A DNA stretch of 64,000 bases from Pseudocitrobacter faecalis (GTDB taxonomy: Bacteria; Pseudomonadota; Gammaproteobacteria; Enterobacterales; Enterobacteriaceae). The translations under genes and the position numbers were made by a program. This document shows positions 18,914 to 30,563 of this stretch, in pieces. The stretch is from assembly GCA_003315335.1 (NCBI GenBank), contig QNRL01000008.1, positions 186,001 to 250,000 on the forward strand. The letters are read 5' to 3'. Each line of letters opens with the position of its first letter. Position 1 is the first letter of the stretch. Below the pieces are notes generated by a model. That model was not told the origin of the DNA. It made no database searches and was given only the letters and a program-made list of their open reading frames with translations.

Positions 18914-19717
18914 TCACAGGAAGGACTGCGCGGCGTTAAACAGCAGCTGTGCGCGTTGGTGAGCGGGAAGGGCACCTTGTGCGCCTGCCAGCGGGACTTC
19001 GAGAGACACGGGGATTGTGGCAGGCAACGCTGCCAGCAAACCGCGTAAATCAAGGCCGCCTTCGCCCGGCACTTTTCGTGCGCTGCGCGCCTGGTAAATC
19101 AGCTCATCGGTGGTGTCAGGCATTTGCGCGGGAGCATCACACAACTGCATATAGTTCAATTGCGCGGCGGGAATATCCGCTAACGTTGTCAGTGATTCTC
19201 CCGCGCGCCAAAAATGGATAGCATCGACCAGAATGCCGACGTTGTTCTGGCCGCTGGCGGTAATTAGCGTCTGCGCGTCGTGTACGGTTTTCACCGCCGT
19301 CCACGGCATCGGTTCGAGGTTCATGGTCAGGCCGTACTGTTTCCCGGCCTGTGCCAGACGCGCCAGATTCTCCGCGCAGCGTGTGACGTTTTCGTCATTG
19401 CCGGCGACCAGTACCTGTTGCGCTTCAAGACGTGCGGATGTTTCCAGAAACGTGTGAAGCGCTTCCAGATTGAAGTCTGGCGTCAGGCGAACAATCTCCA
19501 CGTCCGACACGCGAACGCCCGTCTCACGCAGAGCGGCGAGGGTTTCGCGTACGGTAGCAGTGTCGCCCAACATATCGTAGTCAGGGTCTATCGGGGTAGC
19601 AGGAAGCAGGCGCAGGCCAACATGCGTAAAACCCGTTTTGGCGGCGATACGCACCTGTTCCGGTGGCGGAACATCGAGCATCGTCAGGGCAGCGAGAGAC
19701 AAAGAACGCGTGTTCAT
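18914..19717 (-). CDS. Sugar-phosphate isomerase/epimerase-fold TIM-barrel enzyme
   Basis: 267 residues from the ATG giving MNTRSLSLAALTMLD, preceded by GGAG; an earlier Met lacks homology. AP-endonuclease-2/xylose-isomerase-like barrel. Likely metal ligands sit where the family has them: Glu135 (NLEPMPW), Asp165 and His168 (LVDAIHFW), Gln191 (MQLCDA) and Glu240 (SLEVPL); RKVPGEGGLD (215-223 region) is the usual loop. The superfamily includes inosose dehydratase, hydroxypyruvate isomerase and 3-dehydroshikimate dehydratase (QuiC/AsbF). With an SDH-like gene in the same operon, a dehydratase or isomerase acting on a cyclic 3-oxo acid is a reasonable inference, not a proven one. Confidence 0.8.
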   Translation of the reverse strand: MNTRSLSLAALTMLDVPPPEQVRIAAKTGFTHVGLRLLPATPIDPDYDMLGDTATVRETLAALRETGVRVSDVEIVRLTPDFNLEALHTFLETSARLEAQQVLVAGNDENVTRCAENLARLAQAGKQYGLTMNLEPMPWTAVKTVHDAQTLITASGQNNVGILVDAIHFWRAGESLTTLADIPAAQLNYMQLCDAPAQMPDTTDELIYQARSARKVPGEGGLDLRGLLAALPATIPVSLEVPLAGAQGALPAHQRAQLLFNAAQSFL

Positions 19718-19783
19718 AGGGACTCCAGTACAGTTGCAGGTAAGATGTTTTTCTATTTTTACCGTCCCTGGCAAAGCGATGAG

Positions 19784-21484
19784 TTACGCTGTTTTTGTTA
19801 TGTTTGCGGCAAGGTTTTTTCCCACCAGGTACCCGAAGGTCATGGCCGGGCCAAGCGTAATGCCGCCGCTGGGGTAGAACCCCTGCATCACGCTCGACAT
19901 ATCGTTCCCCACGGCGTACAGGCCGGGGATGGGCTGGTGTTGGTCGTTCAGCACCTGCGCTCGTTCATCGGTCAGCAGGCCGCTGAACGATCCCAGCGAG
20001 CCTGGCAGAATACGCACGGCGTAAAACGGCCCCTGTTTTATCGCCCCCAGCGTTGGGCTGGGGTGATGGGTGGCATCGCCCTGCGCACAGTTATAGGCGG
20101 ATGCGCCGCGTTGAAACTCATCATCCACGCCGCGTTCGGCATAACCGTTGAAGCGTGCGACGGTTTCAATCAGTGCGGCTTCATTAATCCCGCATTTTTT
20201 TGCCAGCGCTTCCAGCGTCTCGCCGGACTGCAGATAGCCGTTACGTAGCCAGGCCTTAACGTTAAACGGCGTGGGGCGAGCATGACCTAACCCGTACCGA
20301 CTCAGCGTGCGCTGATCTGCCAGCAGCCACGCCTGTGGTTTTTCCCCTTCCGGCGTGGCGGTAATTAACGCGGCGATAAAATCGTGATAGGAATCGGCTT
20401 CGTTGGTGAAGCGTTTACCATTCGGTAATACGGCGATAAACCCCGGTTTGGCACGCTCAACCAGATGCGGGAACGCAAGCTGTAAGCCGCTGGCCAGCGT
20501 GACGCGGGAAACCGGTGCCCAGGCCATGGGATGTTTGAGATTGCGATCAAAATGACCACCAGCCGCCTCGCCCAGTCGAATGCCATCGCCCTGGTTTCCC
20601 GGCGGCGCGGCAGAGAAGTGACCGTAGCCATGACGCGCGTGCGCCACCTCCTGCGCCAGCCGGGCTTTATCATGTGGGAAGCCGCCGCAGGCCAGTACCA
20701 CCGCGCCGGCGTTGACGGTAATCTCGCCTTCATCGCTATCGAGCACCGCGCCAATAACCTGATCGTTGTGCTTCAGCAAGCGCGCAACCGGGGCGTTCAA
20801 CAGGAACTGAACGTCTGCATCCAGCGCCGAGCGCAGCAAGCGCGCGACCAGCGCATTGCCGTTCACCAGATGTTGCCCGCGTCCGTAACGCAGACGCTGC
20901 CAGTTGTGGCGCAGCAGGCGTCGGGTGGCGTAGAACGCAGAACGCGGCGAACGGGTGGCGTTGAAAAAATGCGCCATATCCGCGCCGCCCGCAATCCCCA
21001 TTCCTGCCAGACTGATGGTCTCCAGTGGGGCGCGTAAACGGTGCAGCCAGTTACCCAGCCCTCGACCATCGTAAGGCTGTGCAGTGACCGAACGCCCACC
21101 AGTGGCAAAACCGGGTGAATTGTGGAAATCCGGCATTTTGCTGCCGGAAAGAAACTGCACTGCGGTATTGCTGCGGAAGAAATCGACCATCTCCGGGCCG
21201 TAGCGCAAAAATGTCTGCAAACGCGCATCAGCAGGGCGGCCATCCATTTCCGCGTTCAGGTAGGTGAGGGGAGCGTCTTCATCCTCATTGATGCCTTCTT
21301 CTCGCGCCAATGGATTACGCGGGATCCATAACCAACCGCCGGACCAGGCGCTGGTTCCGCCAATAACCGGCTCTTTTTCCGCGACCAGTACGCGTGCGCC
21401 GTGCAGCGCGGCGGTCACGGCGGCGGATAACCCCGCGGCGCCTGACCCGACCACCAGAACATCGACCTTTACCTGCCTGCTCAT
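19784..21484 (-). CDS. FAD-binding_2 flavoprotein, 3-ketosteroid-dehydrogenase-like (paralogue A)
   Basis: 566 residues. The N-terminal dinucleotide-binding motif VLVVGSGAAGLSAAV (residues 9-23) is followed by EKEPVIGGTSAWSGG; the C-terminus has PFYAVRILPGSLGS and IPGLYAVGNDMSSVM, the active-site and FAD motifs of the KstD / fumarate-reductase flavoprotein superfamily. The Tyr of PFYA corresponds to the catalytic Tyr of 3-ketosteroid delta1-dehydrogenase. There is no FMN-binding or heme domain and no signal peptide, so it is cytosolic. Likely introduces (or reduces) a C=C bond next to a ring ketone. Paralogue of the 558-residue protein two genes upstream in the operon. Confidence 0.85.
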   Translation of the reverse strand: MSRQVKVDVLVVGSGAAGLSAAVTAALHGARVLVAEKEPVIGGTSAWSGGWLWIPRNPLAREEGINEDEDAPLTYLNAEMDGRPADARLQTFLRYGPEMVDFFRSNTAVQFLSGSKMPDFHNSPGFATGGRSVTAQPYDGRGLGNWLHRLRAPLETISLAGMGIAGGADMAHFFNATRSPRSAFYATRRLLRHNWQRLRYGRGQHLVNGNALVARLLRSALDADVQFLLNAPVARLLKHNDQVIGAVLDSDEGEITVNAGAVVLACGGFPHDKARLAQEVAHARHGYGHFSAAPPGNQGDGIRLGEAAGGHFDRNLKHPMAWAPVSRVTLASGLQLAFPHLVERAKPGFIAVLPNGKRFTNEADSYHDFIAALITATPEGEKPQAWLLADQRTLSRYGLGHARPTPFNVKAWLRNGYLQSGETLEALAKKCGINEAALIETVARFNGYAERGVDDEFQRGASAYNCAQGDATHHPSPTLGAIKQGPFYAVRILPGSLGSFSGLLTDERAQVLNDQHQPIPGLYAVGNDMSSVMQGFYPSGGITLGPAMTFGYLVGKNLAANITKTA

Positions 21485-21494
21485 GATGTGCTCC

Positions 21495-21815
21495 TTATTG
21501 CAGAGGCGAGAAATCGGTGGGGCGCATCAGCACCGATTCCAGACGCTCAACCGCCGCCAGCTCGCGATTTTTACGCGAGAAGGTCAGCCAGCGTTCGTCC
21601 TGGGCCATGCGGCCACGGCGAACCAGGCGGTCATCCAGGCTTTCATACGCCCAGATATGCACCACCTGATTCACCACGCCAATTTCTGTAAAGAAAAAGC
21701 CAATCAGTTTGCCGAGATGCTCGGTTTGCACCGCATAGGCATCACTTTTATACAGCGCCAGCCAGTCAGCCATTTTCAGGGGATTGATGGTGTAAGTGCG
21801 TTTTTCGTAGATCAT
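21495..21815 (-). CDS. NIPSNAP-like small protein
   Basis: 106 residues beginning MIYEKRTYTINPLKMADWL, the usual opening of NIPSNAP-family dimeric alpha-beta barrel proteins, with the central VNQVVHIWAYESLDDRLVRR segment (WxYxSlddR). Function in the family is poorly defined; bacterial members often sit beside catabolic oxidoreductases and may bind small ring compounds. It lies between the two flavoprotein genes, 13 bases after one and 10 before the other, so it is probably an operon partner of both. Confidence 0.8.
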   Translation of the reverse strand: MIYEKRTYTINPLKMADWLALYKSDAYAVQTEHLGKLIGFFFTEIGVVNQVVHIWAYESLDDRLVRRGRMAQDERWLTFSRKNRELAAVERLESVLMRPTDFSPLQ

Positions 21816-21828
21816 GTCGTGCTCCAGG

Positions 21829-23505
21829 TTAAAGGGATTGTTGTTGAACCATATGTTTTGCGGCGAGATAGCCGAAAGTGAGCGCCGGGCCGAGCGTTAT
21901 GCCGGGGCCGGGATAGGTACCGGCCATTATCGAATCCATGTCATTACCGACCGCATACAGGCCCGGAATGGCTTCGTTTTGTTGATTCAGCACCTGTGCG
22001 TCGGCGGAGGTCATCAACCCGCGCGAGGTGCCTAAATCGCCGGTGTAGAGGGTGATTGCGTAGAACGGGCCCTGACTGAGCGGCGCGTTGCAGGCGTTTG
22101 GCTGATGCGCCGGGTCGCCCATCGCCCGGTTGTAGCTGTTCCCGCCTTTTCGAAACTCGCTGTCGGTGCCATTAGCCGCATCGCGGTTATAACGTGCTAC
22201 GGTCTCTTCCAGCGTGCCAGGATCGAGATTGAGCTGCAGCGCGAGTGCGGCGAGGGTATCGGCTTTGTGTAAATATCCCGCTTTTACCAGCGCATCGTTA
22301 TTGACCGGTGCCGGACGCGCGAGGCCGAGGCCGTAATTTTTCATCGCCACGGCATCGCCAATCAGATAGCAGGGCGCGTTTTCCGGCTGCTGCTGCATCG
22401 CGCTGGCGAAGTGATGGTAGGAGTTCGACTCGTTCACAAAGCGAACGCCGCGTTGATTGACGGCAATAACGCCCGGTTTAGCGCGATCGGTGACCAGATG
22501 TGGGAAGCGCTCTTCCGTGCCATCCGGGTGACGTAAAACCGAAACCGGGGCCCAGAAAAAGTTAGAAGGAAGATCGGGGCCTTCTTGCGCGCTGACGCGG
22601 CTCGCCAGTTGAAATGCTGCGCCATCGTTGGTGGTGGGCGACATGGTGAAATGTTGCTGTGTCGCCGGACGGAACCGCGCGGCAATCTGCCCGGCGGCAA
22701 AACCGCCTGCCGCCAACACGACGCCGCAGCGGGCGTGCAGTTGTTCTTCTTTACCTTCGCGTTTGAGGGTGACCCCAGTGACGCGCCCCTGTTCTTCAAT
22801 TAACGCGGTGACGTTGACATTCAGCGCCAGATCCAGCCCTTTGCGCAGGGCCAGCGTCGCCATTCGTGCAATTAGCGCGTTGCCCATCGCCAGACGTGTC
22901 CCGCGAGGGTGACGCAGGCGATCTCGACCGTAGCGCAGCAGCAGGCGCGAACAGTGGCGAAAGGACGTCCATGAACGGCGCATATCCAGGAAGTGTTGAA
23001 TGTCGACGCGATTGACCATCATGCCGCCAAACAACAGCATGCCTGGCGGTGGAGAGCGCAGCGTGTTGAAGTGCTCGCCCAATTCGCGGCCATCAAACTC
23101 AACGACTTCCAGCGCGCGCCCGACATCTACCGCCCCGGCTTCATCAGGATAATAATCGGGCGAAAGCGGGCGCAGGCTGTATTTCACCGCACCTTCTTGT
23201 TCAAGAAAGGCCAGCGCCTCACGTCCCGATTCGACAAATGCATCAACCAGTGCCGGGCGATAGTTTGTGTCACCAATAATGGTGCGCAGGTAAGTTTTGA
23301 TAGCATCTGGTGAACCGCTTTTGCCCGATTCGCGAGCCTGATCGGTATCGTTGATCCACACCGCGCCGCCGGAAATCGCCGACGTGCCGCCAAAGTGGGG
23401 AGCTTTCTCCAGCATCAGCACCGACAAGCCTTTGCAGCAGGCCGTGACCGCGGTAGCAAAGCCCGCCGCGCCGCTGCCGATCACGATCACATCCCAGCTT
23501 TTCAT
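21829..23505 (-). CDS. FAD-binding_2 flavoprotein, 3-ketosteroid-dehydrogenase-like (paralogue B)
   Basis: 558 residues with VIVIGSGAAGFATAV (residues 6-20), EKAPHFGGTSAISGG, the C-terminal active-site motif PFYAITLYTGDLGTSRG and IPGLYAVGNDMDSIMAGTYP. Same architecture as paralogue A and clearly homologous along its length, but strongly diverged, so it is an old duplication or two recruited enzymes. Its start codon overlaps the stop of the shikimate-dehydrogenase-like gene by four bases (ATGA), implying translational coupling. Probable ring dehydrogenase acting on the 3-oxo product of that enzyme (inference). Confidence 0.85.
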   Translation of the reverse strand: MKSWDVIVIGSGAAGFATAVTACCKGLSVLMLEKAPHFGGTSAISGGAVWINDTDQARESGKSGSPDAIKTYLRTIIGDTNYRPALVDAFVESGREALAFLEQEGAVKYSLRPLSPDYYPDEAGAVDVGRALEVVEFDGRELGEHFNTLRSPPPGMLLFGGMMVNRVDIQHFLDMRRSWTSFRHCSRLLLRYGRDRLRHPRGTRLAMGNALIARMATLALRKGLDLALNVNVTALIEEQGRVTGVTLKREGKEEQLHARCGVVLAAGGFAAGQIAARFRPATQQHFTMSPTTNDGAAFQLASRVSAQEGPDLPSNFFWAPVSVLRHPDGTEERFPHLVTDRAKPGVIAVNQRGVRFVNESNSYHHFASAMQQQPENAPCYLIGDAVAMKNYGLGLARPAPVNNDALVKAGYLHKADTLAALALQLNLDPGTLEETVARYNRDAANGTDSEFRKGGNSYNRAMGDPAHQPNACNAPLSQGPFYAITLYTGDLGTSRGLMTSADAQVLNQQNEAIPGLYAVGNDMDSIMAGTYPGPGITLGPALTFGYLAAKHMVQQQSL

Positions 23506-24323
23506 GCGGCTACCTCGTGCTCGCCAGGCATTGCGCCAATAAACTGGCCCATCAGTTTCATCTGCGCCAGCGCCATTTCCGGGCCCGTTTGCACGCTGCA
23601 GCCGCGCGTTTGCGCAAAGGCCAGCAGCGGGGTGATCACCGGCGCTGTTACTACATCGGCTACGTGGGTGCTGTTTTGCAACGTTTCGAGCAGTGGTTGC
23701 GGCAACGGTAGCGGATCAAAACCCTGCATCCCTGCCGGAGAGCCGTTCACCAGCAGGTCGAGGCCTTCAAGGGTAGCGGGCAGTTCACCGAGATGGACTT
23801 GCGGAAAATGCGTCGCCAGACGGTTTTCCAGGCGCTGACGCATGGCATTATCCCTGTCATGCAGCGCCAGATGGCTGATACCCGCTTCACACAATCCCCA
23901 GGCAATCGCGCTACCCACGCCGCCGCAGCCAGACAACAACGCGCGTTTACCGGCGGCGGTAAAATCGTGCGCTTCGGCGGCAAGCTGGAATCCCACGCCG
24001 TCGAGCATGTCACCTTCCAGACGACCATCAGCCAGCTTACGCACCACATTTACTGCATTAAGGTGACGCGCGCGCGGCGTCAGGCTGTCCAATAGTCCTG
24101 CGACGCGCTGTTTATGGGGTACGGTCACCAGCACGCCGCTCATGTTCTGCCAGCCGCGCAGAGCGTTCAGATAATCGGCAACCGCTTCCGGGGCAATATC
24201 GACCGGGATCATCACCTTGTCCATCTGCGCCTCAGTAAAGTAACGGTTGAAGTTTTCCGGTGATTTCACCTGGGTGATGGGATGCCCGAGCACAGCAACA
24301 ATTTGCGTAAATCCACTGACCAT
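23502..24323 (-). CDS. Shikimate/quinate dehydrogenase-like protein
   Basis: 273 residues, AroE fold. Catalytic Lys71 (TVPHKQ) and Asp108 (GDMLDGVGF) are conserved, as is NGSPAGM. Two differences from AroE stand out. In the substrate loop GHPITQVKSP, Val19 replaces the first of the two carboxylate-binding serines (Ser14 in E. coli AroE). The nucleotide loop after GCGGVGSA (132-139) carries Asp156 (HDRD) in place of the NRT NADP-binding motif, which suggests NAD+ use and a catabolic role. First gene of the operon, divergent from the IclR-type regulator. Not the biosynthetic aroE. Confidence 0.85.
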   Translation of the reverse strand: MVSGFTQIVAVLGHPITQVKSPENFNRYFTEAQMDKVMIPVDIAPEAVADYLNALRGWQNMSGVLVTVPHKQRVAGLLDSLTPRARHLNAVNVVRKLADGRLEGDMLDGVGFQLAAEAHDFTAAGKRALLSGCGGVGSAIAWGLCEAGISHLALHDRDNAMRQRLENRLATHFPQVHLGELPATLEGLDLLVNGSPAGMQGFDPLPLPQPLLETLQNSTHVADVVTAPVITPLLAFAQTRGCSVQTGPEMALAQMKLMGQFIGAMPGEHEVAA

Positions 24324-24412
24324 TTCTCACCTCACTTGTTAATTAAATGTTTAATGAGTATTTCAGCGGATCCGGTGACCAACAACGCAGAATTCGGACA
24401 GGTGGGTTGTTA

Positions 24413-24440
24413 ATCGCACTAACAGTGCGATAATCGCAGT
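24413..24440. promoter_or_regulatory. Three-half-site operator candidate for the IclR-type regulator
   Basis: A perfect palindrome ATCGCACT-AAC-AGTGCGAT (24413-24431) is followed one base later by a third, directly repeated half-site ATCGCAGT (24433-24440). It lies in the 152-base gap between the divergent operon and regulator genes. PcaU/PobR-type IclR proteins are known to use a palindrome plus an extra direct half-site. The spacing here differs from PcaU. Confidence 0.7.
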
Positions 24441-24475
24441 AAATGGGCTTGTTTGTTGCGAAAGTGTGAACAACT

Positions 24476-25234
24476 ATGCAAAATCAGATTCATTCCCGCG
24501 ATTTGATTGTCGGCCTGCAAAAAGGGCTGGCGATTATTCAGCTTTTCTCCAAAGAACATCCCCGTCTGACGGTACCGCAGGCGGCAAAACTGAGCGGCCT
24601 GACGCAGAGTGCGGCGCGGCGATTCTTTCTGACGCTGGTTCACGATCGTTATCTTTGCACCGATGGTCGCTACTACTGGCTGACGCCCAAAGCGCTGCGG
24701 CTGGGGCAGGCGTACGTCGATTCCGCCCAGTTTCCACGCATGGTGCGCCCCATCGTTGAGTACATCGCCAGCCGAACGGAGGAGCATGCGTCGGTAGGGG
24801 TGATTGATGAAAACGAGCTGGTGTATATCGCGCGCAGTAAACATACGCCGTTTAACTCAACCTCTGTGCGCCTTGGCGAGCGTGTGCCGGTGTACTGCAC
24901 CGCGGGTGGGCGTTTGTGGCTGGCGTCACTGCCGGAAGCGGAGTGTGAAGCGGTGCTGAAGCAAGTCAAACGCGAACGTCGCACGCCTTACACCGCCGTC
25001 GAGATTGATGAGCTGATGGCGCGTATTGCGCTGGTGCGTCAGCAGGGCTACGCCACCATCGAGCAGGAATTTGAAATTGGCATGCTGGTGGTCGCCGTGC
25101 CGCTGGCCGACAGGGAAGGGCTGTACTGGGGCGCGTTGAGTTTAACCAGCCATCAGTCGCGTACCTCGCTGGAGGCGCTGTGCCGCGATCATTTGGATTT
25201 GCTGTATAGCGCGCGGGAGATGCTGGTGAGTTAG
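24476..25234 (+). CDS. IclR-family regulator, PcaR/PcaU/PobR-like
   Basis: 252 residues. N-terminal winged helix-turn-helix (about 10-70; LTVPQAAKLSGLTQSAARRF is the recognition region) and a C-terminal IclR effector domain (about 85-250; STSVRLGERVPVYCTAGGR, YATIEQEFEIGMLVVAVPL). The closest functional group I recognise is the PcaR/PcaU/PobR branch that senses protocatechuate, beta-ketoadipate or hydroxybenzoate. It is divergent from the seven-gene operon and most likely controls it and itself through the site at 24413-24440. Confidence 0.87.
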   Translation: MQNQIHSRDLIVGLQKGLAIIQLFSKEHPRLTVPQAAKLSGLTQSAARRFFLTLVHDRYLCTDGRYYWLTPKALRLGQAYVDSAQFPRMVRPIVEYIASRTEEHASVGVIDENELVYIARSKHTPFNSTSVRLGERVPVYCTAGGRLWLASLPEAECEAVLKQVKRERRTPYTAVEIDELMARIALVRQQGYATIEQEFEIGMLVVAVPLADREGLYWGALSLTSHQSRTSLEALCRDHLDLLYSAREMLVS

Positions 25235-25261
25235 ACCCTCAACATCATATTTACAGGCAAT

Positions 25262-25287
25262 AAAAAACCCGCCGCAGCGGGTTTTTT
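25262..25287. terminator. Bidirectional terminator between the IclR gene and cyoE
   Basis: A six-base A-run, then CCCGC-CGCA-GCGGG, then six T's. It can stop both the regulator transcript (plus strand) and the cyo operon (minus strand, cyoE stop at 25303). Confidence 0.9.
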
Positions 25288-25302
25288 CACATCCTTAAAA
25301 CC

Positions 25303-26193
25303 TTACCAGACGTACGTCAGCAGGCTTTGGGAGTTCGGAACCATAAAGTCGATGGACATCATGACTGAGAGTGCGGTAATGGCGATGATGGAGAAGCCGA
25401 AGAGCTTACGCGCCCAGACCTTATCATCTTCCACGTTATAACCGCGCAGCGCCATGCCGAGCCACCACACGCTGACCGCAGCGGCAACAATCAGGTATTT
25501 ATACCCTGCGTAGCCGCCAAGCGTCAGCATCAACGTGGCGATTGCAAACGCCACGATGTACAGCGTGATGTGGTTTTTCGCCACCGAAATGCCTTTCACC
25601 ACCGGCAGAACCGGAATGTTCGCCGCCTGATAATCCTTGAAGCGGAAAATCGCGATGGCGTAGGAGTGAGGCATCTGCCAGAGGCTGAAAATTGCCAGCA
25701 GGATAGCCGCGCCGCTGTCAAACGTACCGGACACCGCGCAGTAGCCAATCACCGGCGGCGCAGCGCCGGAGAGAGAGCCAATCAGCGTGCCGTAGACGGA
25801 GTGGCGTTTCATGTACAGGCTGTAAACGCCGACATAAACCACAAACCCCATCACGCCCAGCCAGCAGGCCAGCGGGTTAGCGCCGAACCACAGCAGCATG
25901 AAGCCAGCAATACCCAGCAAGGTGGCGTAGACCAGCGACGTTTTAGGCGCCATCAGTCCTTTGACCAGCACTCGGTTTTTCGTACGTTCCATCTTACGGT
26001 CGATGTCACGATCGATGTAGTTGTTGAATACACAACCCGAGGCGACCACCAGAGACACGCCAATCAGCGTCGCGACAAACAGCGGATAATCAATGCTGCC
26101 CTTGGAGGCCAGCAGGAAACCGCCGATCACGGAGATCAGGTTGCCAAAAATGATGCCTGGTTTCGTTACTTGCAGGTATTGCTTAAACATCAT
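25303..26193 (-). CDS. cyoE: CyoE, protoheme IX farnesyltransferase (heme O synthase)
   Basis: 296 residues from [18 protein letters not shown], the E. coli length; an upstream Met would run into cyoD. UbiA-family membrane prenyltransferase that attaches farnesyl to heme B to make heme O for cytochrome bo3. The Asp-rich motif [15 protein letters not shown] and the [13 protein letters not shown] loop are present among about nine membrane helices. Last gene of cyoABCDE. Confidence 0.97.
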   Translation of the reverse strand: MMFKQYLQVTKPGIIFGNLISVIGGFLLASKGSIDYPLFVATLIGVSLVVASGCVFNNYIDRDIDRKMERTKNRVLVKGLMAPKTSLVYATLLGIAGFMLLWFGANPLACWLGVMGFVVYVGVYSLYMKRHSVYGTLIGSLSGAAPPVIGYCAVSGTFDSGAAILLAIFSLWQMPHSYAIAIFRFKDYQAANIPVLPVVKGISVAKNHITLYIVAFAIATLMLTLGGYAGYKYLIVAAAVSVWWLGMALRGYNVEDDKVWARKLFGFSIIAITALSVMMSIDFMVPNSQSLLTYVW

Positions 26194-26204
26194 ACTTGCC
26201 GCTC

Positions 26205-26533
26205 TTAGTGAACCATCATGTTGTAGTTCAGGTTCCACATAATCCAGATGGAGCCCACAACCACGATGGCAATGATGATCACGGTGAAGATAAACGCAGT
26301 CAGGTTCCAGCCTTCGTCAGACTTCGAGTTCATGTGCAGGAAGTACACCAGGTGTACCAGAATCTGCACCACCGCCGTTACCAGAATGGTTCCCAGAATC
26401 ACCGCCGGCGACGCGGAACCCGTCATCACCATCCAGAACGGAATAACCGTCAGGATGATGGACAGGATGAAGCCCGTCATATAGGACTTCACGCTGCCGT
26501 GGGATGCGCCGTTGTGATCGGTAGAATGACTCA

Positions 26534-26534
<1 letters not shown>
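26205..26534 (-). CDS. cyoD: CyoD, cytochrome bo3 subunit IV
   Basis: 109 residues from [17 protein letters not shown], overlapping the cyoC stop by one base; the longer frame would lie inside cyoC. Three hydrophobic helices (about 18-40, 47-68, 80-102). A small non-catalytic subunit that helps assemble the quinol oxidase and stabilise CuB binding. Same length as in E. coli. Confidence 0.96.

Positions 26535-30563
<4,029 letters not shown>

Noticed and set aside
19718-19783. Possible internal promoter or small gene in the largest gap (66 bases) of the accessory operon
   Set aside because: No -35/-10 pair, hairpin or open frame that I can support.
19280-20248. 322-codon plus-strand frame across the TIM-barrel and flavoprotein genes
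   Set aside because: Spans two well-supported opposite-strand genes and the gap between them; no homology.
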